Assembly (NCBI GenBank): GCA_003488415.1
Contig: DNLQ01000070.1
Span: 1-5,732 of the forward strand
Direction of reading: 5' to 3'
DNA: 5,732 nt
DNA from: Ruminococcus sp.
GTDB lineage: Bacteria; Bacillota; Clostridia; Oscillospirales; Ruminococcaceae
A program made the position numbers and the translations under genes. The notes beneath the pieces were generated by a model that was not told where the DNA came from, did no database searches, and worked only from the letters and a program-made list of their open reading frames with translations. Shown here one piece after another: positions 1 to 4,611 of the stretch (position 1 is the stretch's first letter; the number at the start of each line of letters is the position of its first letter).

Positions 1-21
1 AAGCAGTTCTGTAATAGGCAT
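1..21 (-). CDS. 5' end of an unidentified gene leaving the window (begins MPITELL)
   Basis: Only seven codons are inside the window, reading MPITELL on the minus strand from an ATG at 21-19. The call rests on context: an AAAGGA-type ribosome binding site lies about 8 bases upstream, preceded by a leader hairpin (40-72) and a sigma-A-like promoter (100-128), all in the same direction. From memory, MPITELL-like starts occur in AMP-binding (acyl-CoA synthetase/adenylation) proteins of Clostridia, but seven residues cannot establish a family, so the product is left open. The gene diverges from the sigma factor gene at 205, with 183 bases between the two start codons. Confidence 0.6.
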
Positions 22-28
22 GATACAA

Positions 29-36
29 CGTCCTTT
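29..36 (-). promoter_or_regulatory. Ribosome binding site of the partial minus-strand gene
   Basis: The minus strand reads AAAGGACG here, about 7-8 bases before the ATG at 21-19. It supports that ATG as a real start although only seven codons can be seen. Confidence 0.6.
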
Positions 37-39
37 CTC

Positions 40-72
40 TTCATGCGGCAGTTCACCCTGCCAAAGCATGAA
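40..72 (-). promoter_or_regulatory. Leader hairpin upstream of the partial minus-strand gene
   Basis: On the minus strand a 7-bp stem (TTCATGC with GCATGAA) stacks on a 5-bp stem (GGCAG with CTGCC). A 3-base TTT bulge separates them on one side, and the loop is GGTGAA. This gives 12 perfect base pairs ending only 3-4 bases before the ribosome binding site. No U-run follows on either strand, so it is not an intrinsic terminator. Its place in the roughly 70-base leader suggests an RNA element acting on translation or mRNA stability. I do not recognise it as a known riboswitch class. Confidence 0.6.
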
Positions 73-99
73 AGTTGTAAAGTCATAAATTATACTTCT

Positions 100-128
100 A
101 TTTTACCACAATCTTTTTCAAAAGTAAA
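100..128 (-). promoter_or_regulatory. Sigma-A-like promoter of the partial minus-strand gene
   Basis: On the minus strand a -35 TTTACT (128-123) and a -10 TAAAAT (105-100) are separated by exactly 17 bases in an A/T-rich stretch. Predicted transcription starts near 93, giving a leader of about 70 bases that contains the 40-72 hairpin. The -35 departs from TTGACA at three positions, the -10 from TATAAT at one. Confidence 0.55.
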
Positions 129-160
129 TAGGAAAACAGAAATTTTGCACATAGGCGCAC

Positions 161-188
161 TGAAACACGCTGCTCAGATGTGTATGAT
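161..188 (+). promoter_or_regulatory. Candidate promoter of the sigma/anti-sigma operon
   Basis: TGAAAC (161-166) resembles the -35 element of many ECF-dependent promoters and is followed after 16 bases by TATGAT (183-188). Read as a housekeeping promoter, the same region is CTGAAA (160-165), 17 bases, TATGAT. The ECF reading would fit autoregulation, which is common for ECF operons, but the usual CGTC-like -10 is missing. The predicted start near 195 would fall inside the ribosome binding site (191-198), which argues against either reading being exact. Confidence 0.3.
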
Positions 189-204
189 ATGAGGGGGAGA
201 AGCC

Positions 205-693
205 ATGGATAAGGATAATATTGCATTATATGCCTTCCGGCTGTACGGTGACGACGTGCTCCGGGCAGCTTTTGCCGCCTGCGGAAGCTATGCCGAAGCC
301 GAGGACATAACACAGGAGGTCTTTCTCACGCTCCATGCACAGCCTCGTACCTTCAATGACAACGATCACCTGCGTGCATGGCTGCTCAGATGCACCATGA
401 ACCGCTGTATCAATTACCGCAAAAGCCACCGTGTCAGCAGGACAGGCTCTCTTGACGAGCTGCCGGAAATGGCTGACGGCACGGACTTCACCTCAGCAGA
501 CAGAAGTGTGACAGAGGCGATAGGAAAGCTGCCGGAGAAGTTCGCAGCGGTGATATACCTTTACTACTACGAGGGCTACAATACCCGTGAGATAGCCGGT
601 ATACTGGATAAGAGCGAGAACACCGTGACCTCGCTCCTGCGCCGGGGACGCCAGAAGCTGAAGATCGAACTTGAAAGGGAGGGAGAAATATGA
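205..693 (+). CDS. ECF-type sigma-70 family RNA polymerase sigma factor
   Basis: This 162-residue protein has the two-domain plan and length of extracytoplasmic-function sigma factors, which redirect RNA polymerase to stress or envelope-response promoters. Region 2 spans about residues 9-75, with the conserved EDITQEVF segment at 33-40 (core-binding part) and the -10 recognition segment HLRAWLLRCTMNRCINYRK at 55-73. A short linker (about 76-103) leads to region 4 (about 104-153). Region 4 holds the LPEKFAAVIYLYYYEGY motif at 109-125 and the helix-turn-helix TREIAGILDKSENTVTSLLRRGR at 127-149, which reads the -35 element. The ATG at 205 follows a GAGGGGGA ribosome binding site (191-198) at good spacing. 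The stop overlaps the next gene's start by four bases (ATGA), so the two are translationally coupled. I cannot assign a numbered ECF group or target regulon from sequence alone. Confidence 0.93.
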   Translation: MDKDNIALYAFRLYGDDVLRAAFAACGSYAEAEDITQEVFLTLHAQPRTFNDNDHLRAWLLRCTMNRCINYRKSHRVSRTGSLDELPEMADGTDFTSADRSVTEAIGKLPEKFAAVIYLYYYEGYNTREIAGILDKSENTVTSLLRRGRQKLKIELEREGEI

Positions 694-2045
694 CACTGAA
701 GGAATACAAAGATGCTGTCGGAAAGATAAAATGCACAGGCGGTTTCCGGGTAAGTATGGAAAAGCAGCTCTCTGCACCTCCTGAGCAGTTCGCTGACAGC
801 GAGGATGGATTTGAGAGAGCTGTGTCACTTCGTCCGATGCGTATGACAGCCGCTGCTGCGGTAATTGCGCTGACGGCTGTGGGGGGAGGACTTATGTACC
901 GCACACTCGTATCTCCTCATGTCTCCGGAAATATCCCTCCGGAGGCTGGTACAGAGGTAACAGAAGCAACCGCAGTAACTGCGGAGGGTGACGCCGGTCA
1001 GACAGAGACAGCAGACTTCTCGGCGCATAAAGTGATAAAAAACTTTTTCTATGATCCGCCGAAGTCAGTTTCTTATTACCGTGATCCTCCGGGACAGATC
1101 TCCAATGCCGTTATCTTTGAGCTGTCTGACAGCGGCAGTCTTCTCAATGCTCTTCTTGACTGCACCTACGAAGAGGCTGATATAAATGATTTCAGCTACG
1201 AGGGATCCTACTGTCTTGGCAATATGTGGCTAAACAGCGGCGGTATGATATACACCGCTGACACGTTTACAAAGGAGCAGCACGTATACCGTGCGGCAGA
1301 CGGGAATTGGGAAAGTGTGATAACGGAGCTGGATGCGCAGCTCAGAAATGATAAGATAGCTGCTGCCGTTATGCTGCTGATGTATCCTGAGCAGACCTAC
1401 AGCACCATGTCTGCGGACATTGACGTCCGGTTCAGCGGAGACTGCTTTGCACTCTATGACGCTTCCGGTTCCGGACACCTTCTTTACGACAAGACAAAGG
1501 AGGATGAACCTCAGGAATACATCTTCATCCGTGACGATATAAACGACTACACCGGAGAGCTTGTCTCACACATGAACGAGGGCTGGGGCATGGAGTTCTT
1601 CTATACCGAGCATACTCCCACAGAGCGGATAGGCAGACTTTCAAGCAGCTGGGCAGTAGCAGCTGACAGTACAGGCATCACCAGCATGACCAACGGCGAC
1701 AGGTTCTACAATACTCCCTGGCTGGAGACTGCTCATGTAAAGTACGAGGTGCTTGATTACCTCAGGAACCTCACAAACGATCTGTGCAGCGGTGAGATAA
1801 GCAGGGACGATATGGAATGGAACATGACTTCCGGCGATGGTATGTACTGCATAAATGCACACTTCAAGGATTCTGCCGGCAAGGACGAGTACGCTGAGCT
1901 GATGACAGACAGCTTCGGAACTCCGGTATTCTGGTCTGTCAAGACCGGCAATACAGAGACTCTGCGCTATTCTCTGAGCAATATCGTCTATGACGGAGAT
2001 ATAGATATCCCCGAGCCGGTACTGGTACAGCTTCCGGCTGAATAA
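690..2045 (+). CDS. Single-pass membrane protein, probable anti-sigma factor with large outer domain
   Basis: This 451-residue protein is encoded directly behind the ECF sigma factor with a 4-base ATGA overlap, the usual arrangement for a cognate anti-sigma factor. A short cytoplasmic segment (residues 1-51, beginning MTLKEYKDAVGKIK) precedes one transmembrane helix (about 52-70, rich in Ala, Val and Leu, flanked by Arg49/Arg51-type charges). A Thr/Glu/Ala-rich linker (about 74-112) leads to an outer domain of roughly 335 residues, rich in Tyr, Asp and aromatics. Outer cysteines lie at 158, 175, 252, 366 and 387. The inner segment has only Cys15 and no HxxxCxxC zinc anti-sigma motif, so recognition rests on context and topology. 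I do not recognise the outer domain, which could sense a cell-surface ligand or stress. A membrane protein merely regulated by the sigma factor is the alternative. Translation is probably coupled to the sigma gene. A strong terminator follows 8 bases after the stop. Confidence 0.75.
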   Translation: MTLKEYKDAVGKIKCTGGFRVSMEKQLSAPPEQFADSEDGFERAVSLRPMRMTAAAAVIALTAVGGGLMYRTLVSPHVSGNIPPEAGTEVTEATAVTAEGDAGQTETADFSAHKVIKNFFYDPPKSVSYYRDPPGQISNAVIFELSDSGSLLNALLDCTYEEADINDFSYEGSYCLGNMWLNSGGMIYTADTFTKEQHVYRAADGNWESVITELDAQLRNDKIAAAVMLLMYPEQTYSTMSADIDVRFSGDCFALYDASGSGHLLYDKTKEDEPQEYIFIRDDINDYTGELVSHMNEGWGMEFFYTEHTPTERIGRLSSSWAVAADSTGITSMTNGDRFYNTPWLETAHVKYEVLDYLRNLTNDLCSGEISRDDMEWNMTSGDGMYCINAHFKDSAGKDEYAELMTDSFGTPVFWSVKTGNTETLRYSLSNIVYDGDIDIPEPVLVQLPAE

Positions 2046-2053
2046 TACAGGTA

Positions 2054-2086
2054 CGGGACGGCAATTGCCGTCCCGATTTCTTTTTT
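2054..2086 (+). terminator. Rho-independent terminator of the sigma/anti-sigma operon
   Basis: A perfect 11-bp inverted repeat (CGGGACGGCAA with TTGCCGTCCCG, 2054-2075, no unpaired bases between the arms) is followed by ATTTCTTTTTT (2076-2086). As RNA the AATT centre would form the loop on a stem of about 9 GC-rich pairs. It starts 8 bases after the stop of the membrane protein gene. The T-run overlaps the stop codon of the convergent gene (2085-2087). In the opposite direction the stem is not followed by a T-run, so it should act mainly on plus-strand transcripts. Confidence 0.92.
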
Positions 2087-2972
2087 AACCTGAGACAAGA
2101 GTGCCTGTGATAATAAGAGTGCTTGTTCCGGGGCGGACGCTCCATGCGCCGGAGTCCGGATCCTGGGAGTACTCCGCAGCCGGAACCGTAATAGTTCCCG
2201 GTGTTGAGGTGAATACGCCGTCAGCGATGCTGTAGGTGTAGCCTGTACCCTGGGCAAGAGGTGTGTCGTTGAAGGTGACCTCGCTAATGCTGAGTACCGG
2301 ATCGAAAACGTCACGGAACTCCGTGGGATCAGAGGCGGTCACAGGACTGCTGCCGTAGTTCTGTATCAGGAATGTGTAGGTCACTTCTCCGTTGCCTGAT
2401 ACAGTAGAGGGAGTAAGTGACTTGCTGATAGCCAGATCGGGAGTGCTGTCGTGAGTCACCTGAGCTGAGTCGGAGACGGTCTCAGGTATCCTTGCGCCGG
2501 TAAGTGAAGCTGTATTTGTGATGACTGCGTTCTCACCGAGGGGAGCAAAGGAGTTCGCCTTTGCAGTGTAGATGATGACTGCACTGCCCTCTGCCGGGAC
2601 TGTAATGCCGGATATGGTGAGAGTGCCGCCTGCTGCACCTGCCTGGACGGGTTTCTGTACTCCGTTGACATAAAGCACTGCTGAACCTGCATCGTAGGTC
2701 AGGGGAGTGAGCGTTACCGGAGTGCCGGGAGTTTCTCCGCCCGGAGTGAAGCTGTAGCTGCCGAGGTCGTCAGTGACTGTCAGTTCGCTGATATCCTCAC
2801 TGCCGGTATTCACTATGCTTATAGTGTACACTATGCTGCTGCCATCGGTATAGGTGTCGGTTACGGCTGATTTGGAAAGCGAGAGAACTTCGACTATCTC
2901 GCCGGTGATGATATTTGAACCGGTGATATTTCCGTTGTAGGAAATAGTCGCCTGGTTGTAGAATACTGCCAT
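2085..2972 (-). CDS. DUF11 double-repeat protein without export signal
   Basis: This 295-residue protein (start MAVFYNQATISYNGN) has two tandem DUF11-type beta-sandwich modules, roughly residues 30-160 and 178-293. Each opens with a related strand pattern: LSLSKSAVTDTYTDGSSIVYT at 30-50 and LAISKSLTPSTVSGNGEVTYT at 180-200. Each continues with a conserved IVNTGS or IQNYGS turn. DUF11 modules usually occur in surface-exposed or adhesive proteins, yet with this start there is no signal peptide, transmembrane helix, LPXTG motif or cysteine. The start at 2972 is chosen because AAGGAGG (2986-2980) sits exactly 7 bases upstream. The ATG at 2978 is too close to that site, and the frame-open extension to a GTG at 3146 has no ribosome binding site. 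The gene converges on the sigma operon and diverges from trkA. Family identity is fairly secure; function is unknown. A structural role in an outer layer such as the spore surface is inference only. Confidence 0.87.
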   Translation of the reverse strand: MAVFYNQATISYNGNITGSNIITGEIVEVLSLSKSAVTDTYTDGSSIVYTISIVNTGSEDISELTVTDDLGSYSFTPGGETPGTPVTLTPLTYDAGSAVLYVNGVQKPVQAGAAGGTLTISGITVPAEGSAVIIYTAKANSFAPLGENAVITNTASLTGARIPETVSDSAQVTHDSTPDLAISKSLTPSTVSGNGEVTYTFLIQNYGSSPVTASDPTEFRDVFDPVLSISEVTFNDTPLAQGTGYTYSIADGVFTSTPGTITVPAAEYSQDPDSGAWSVRPGTSTLIITGTLVSG

Positions 2973-2979
2973 GTTCATT

Positions 2980-2986
2980 CCTCCTT
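2980..2986 (-). promoter_or_regulatory. Ribosome binding site that fixes the DUF11 gene start
   Basis: The minus strand carries AAGGAGG, a near-perfect anti-16S match, 7 bases before the ATG at 2972. It decides against the ATG at 2978, which begins one base after the motif, and against the much longer upstream extension of the frame. Confidence 0.85.
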
Positions 2987-2987
2987 G

Positions 2988-3004
2988 GGACGGTGCTGCC
3001 GTCC
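2988..3004 (-). promoter_or_regulatory. 5'-leader hairpin just before the DUF11 ribosome binding site
   Basis: The minus strand reads GGACGG, loop CAGCA, CCGTCC: a perfect 6-bp GC-rich stem ending one base before AAGGAGG. With the -10 element at 3010-3018, transcription would begin near 3004, so the hairpin would form the very 5' end of the mRNA. Such 5'-terminal stems can protect a message from degradation or adjust ribosome access. The role here is inferred. Confidence 0.55.
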
Positions 3005-3009
3005 TGTTA

Positions 3010-3040
3010 TATAATATGTATGCTGCGGCAGATATGTCAC
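3010..3040 (-). promoter_or_regulatory. Promoter of the DUF11 gene, SigK-like or weak sigma-A-like
   Basis: On the minus strand GACA (3038-3035), 16 bases and CATATTATA (3018-3010) fit the SigK pattern of AC, 16-17 bases, CATAnnnTA. The overlapping sigma-A reading is GTGACA (3040-3035), 18 bases, TATTAT (3016-3011), with one mismatch in the -35 and one in the -10. Both predict a start near 3003-3005, about 32 bases before the ATG. The sequence alone cannot tell which sigma factor uses it. Confidence 0.5.
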
Positions 3041-3075
3041 TGAAAAAATTCATTGCGTCCCTGACAGAAGATGCG

Positions 3076-3108
3076 CTGTTTACTGCATTGTGACTGAAAA
3101 CAGTGCAG
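3076..3108. repeat. Overlapping short inverted repeats between the divergent promoters
   Basis: Three small dyads interlock here: CTGTTT with AAACAG (3076-3081 and 3098-3103), CTGCA with TGCAG (3083-3087 and 3104-3108), and ACTG-AAAA-CAGT. They lie between the DUF11 promoter and the trkA -35 box, where an operator could act on both genes. Each arm is only 4-6 bases, so chance is a serious alternative. Confidence 0.25.
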
Positions 3109-3133
3109 ACTGCCTGAATAAAAGGAATAATAC

Positions 3134-3162
3134 TTGACAAAAACACTGTACGGGATTATAAT
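3134..3162 (+). promoter_or_regulatory. Perfect consensus sigma-A promoter of the trkA-trkH operon
   Basis: TTGACA (3134-3139), a 17-base spacer and TATAAT (3157-3162) match the housekeeping promoter consensus at every position. The predicted start near 3169 gives a leader of about 64 bases to the trkA ATG. A promoter this strong with no obvious alternative element suggests high basal expression unless a repressor or later step limits it. Confidence 0.9.
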
Positions 3163-3169
3163 TATGTTG

Positions 3170-3182
3170 AGGTATTGTACCT
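3170..3182 (+). promoter_or_regulatory. Dyad at the predicted trkA transcription start
   Basis: AGGTA-TTG-TACCT is a perfect 5-bp inverted repeat with a 3-base centre, beginning at about +1 of the consensus promoter. It could be a DNA operator overlapping the start site or a small 5'-terminal RNA hairpin. A second weak dyad, ATACA with TGTAT (3204-3208 and 3216-3220), lies just before the ribosome binding site. No known riboswitch fits in this short leader. Confidence 0.3.
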
Positions 3183-3223
3183 ATATAAAAATATCTCACT
3201 ATCATACACGTTTAATGTATAAT

Positions 3224-3229
3224 GGAGGA
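3224..3229 (+). promoter_or_regulatory. Ribosome binding site that fixes the trkA start
   Basis: GGAGGA lies directly upstream of the ATG at 3233. It marks that codon as the start and excludes the in-frame TTG at 3134, which is part of the promoter -35 box. Confidence 0.85.
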
Positions 3230-3232
3230 ATT

Positions 3233-4591
3233 ATGGACATTATTATTGTCGGCGGAGGCAAGGTGGGAAGCGCTCTTGCTGAGCAGCTCTGTGAAGAACA
3301 CAGCGTTACCGTCATTGATAAAAACGAAGCCCGTATCAAATCCCTTACAAACGATTTTGACGTCATGGGCATCGTAGGCAACTGCTTACAGACAAGCGTA
3401 CTGGAGGAAGCCAATGTCTCAAAGGCTAATATCCTTATCGCAGTAACGAGCTCGGACGAGGTGAATATACTATCATGTCTCATTGCCAAGAGGATGAAGG
3501 CGAGACACTGCGTTGCACGTGTACGCAGCCCTGAATTTGACAAGCAGCTTGTATTCATGCGTGACGAACTGGGCATCAGCATGATGGTGAACCCGGATTA
3601 CAACGCTGCCAACGAGATCGCCAAGGTTCTGCGTTATCCCGAGGCTATAAACATAGAGTCCTTTGCGAAGGGACGTGTTGACCTGGCAGAGATACGCATA
3701 ACCCGTGGAAGCATACTTGAAAATATCGCACTGAGCCAGCTCTCACGCAGACTCAGGCTGGATATACTCATCTGCGCCGTGCAGCGTGGGGATGAAGTCA
3801 TAATCCCTAACGGCAACTTTGTCATCAGGGAGGGCGACAAGATACACGTTACCGCATCACACAGCGCTATGGTGAAGTTCTTCAAGAGCATAAGTGCTGC
3901 CTACCGGGAGAAGCGTGTGAAGTCCGCAGTACTCATCGGCGGCGGACGTGTTGCCTACCACCTTGCCCAGCAGCTTATAGAAATGGGCATCAAGGTGAAG
4001 GTGATCGAGATAAACAAGGAGCGCTGCCTGGAACTCAGCGACAGCCTCAACAAGGTAAATGTGATCTGCGGCGACGGTACAGATCACGATATACTCAAAG
4101 AGGAAAGAGTCTATGACGCAGACGCTGTTGTAACGCTCACAGGCATCGACGAGGAGAATATCCTGCTCTCGCTCCTTGCAAAGAATAACGGCGTAGACAA
4201 GGTGGTCACCAAGGTGAACCGCATGAACCTTATGCAGCTTACGGACACTCTTTCACTTGACAGCATAATCTCGCCCAAGTCCATTACCGTTAATCAGATA
4301 TTGCAGTACGTCAGGGCGAAGAAGAACTCTCAGGGCAACAACATAACCACCCTTTACCGTCTGGTGAACGACAGGCTTGAGGCTATCGAATTCGTAGTGC
4401 GTGAGCAGAAGGACTATGTTGACATCCCGCTGAAGAAGCTCAAGCTCCGCAGCGGTATCCTTATCGCCAGCATAGTAAGAGGAAACGAGCTTATCACTCC
4501 CAAGGGCGATGACTGTATAAAGGTAAACGACAGCGTTGTAGTAGTTACTACAAATAAGGGCTTCGGAGATCTGAAGGATATTTTTGACTGA
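3233..4591 (+). CDS. trkA: Trk-type potassium uptake system, NAD(H)-binding gating protein TrkA
   Basis: This 452-residue cytoplasmic protein has the full duplicated RCK layout of TrkA, which binds nucleotides and gates the TrkH K+ channel subunit as a ring on its inner face. RCK-N 1 (about 1-118) starts MDIIIVGGGKVGSALAEQL, with the dinucleotide loop GGGKVG at 7-12 and acidic Asp29 at the end of strand 2, typical of NAD(H) binding. RCK-C 1 covers about 140-225. RCK-N 2 (about 229-350) has GGGRVA at 236-241, Glu259 and a GDGTD turn at 280-284. RCK-C 2 covers about 370-448. Length matches the family norm. The second loop ends in Ala instead of the last Gly, and the first domain has GNCLQ (49-53) where a G-D/N-G turn is usual. 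The start is set by GGAGGA at 3224; the frame stays open upstream, but that would place translation inside the promoter. trkH follows after 20 bases, so the two form an operon under the consensus promoter at 3134. Confidence 0.95.
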   Translation: MDIIIVGGGKVGSALAEQLCEEHSVTVIDKNEARIKSLTNDFDVMGIVGNCLQTSVLEEANVSKANILIAVTSSDEVNILSCLIAKRMKARHCVARVRSPEFDKQLVFMRDELGISMMVNPDYNAANEIAKVLRYPEAINIESFAKGRVDLAEIRITRGSILENIALSQLSRRLRLDILICAVQRGDEVIIPNGNFVIREGDKIHVTASHSAMVKFFKSISAAYREKRVKSAVLIGGGRVAYHLAQQLIEMGIKVKVIEINKERCLELSDSLNKVNVICGDGTDHDILKEERVYDADAVVTLTGIDEENILLSLLAKNNGVDKVVTKVNRMNLMQLTDTLSLDSIISPKSITVNQILQYVRAKKNSQGNNITTLYRLVNDRLEAIEFVVREQKDYVDIPLKKLKLRSGILIASIVRGNELITPKGDDCIKVNDSVVVVTTNKGFGDLKDIFD

Positions 4592-4611
4592 GGGAGAACT
4601 GCCGGATAAAT

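Noticed and set aside
40..72. Leader hairpin considered as an intrinsic terminator or attenuator
   Set aside because: Neither strand has a T-run after the stem; a purine-rich ribosome binding site follows directly on the minus strand.
98..313. Minus-strand 71-codon frame opposite the start of the sigma gene
   Set aside because: It is Arg-rich at the start, has no ribosome binding site, overlaps the sigma coding region and its leader, and runs through the minus-strand promoter at 100-128.
488..904. Minus-strand open frames across the sigma and anti-sigma genes
   Set aside because: They have no ribosome binding sites, low-complexity Ser/Pro/Arg compositions and no recognisable domain, and they lie fully opposite well-supported genes. 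They are shadows of those genes.
3010..3020. SigE-type -10 (CATACATA) in the DUF11 promoter
   Set aside because: The only ATA-type -35 candidate upstream is about 8 bases away, too close for SigE spacing. The SigK and sigma-A readings fit better.
2973..3146. 58-residue N-terminal extension of the DUF11 frame, starting at a GTG and beginning with a hydrophobic stretch that resembles a signal peptide
   Set aside because: There is no ribosome binding site at the GTG, no positive n-region, and the extension would cover the DUF11 gene's own promoter and leader hairpin. AAGGAGG at 7 bases before 2972 is far better.
3163..3232. A c-di-AMP (ydaO-type) riboswitch upstream of the potassium genes
   Set aside because: The leader is only about 64 bases and lacks the length and paired architecture of that riboswitch.
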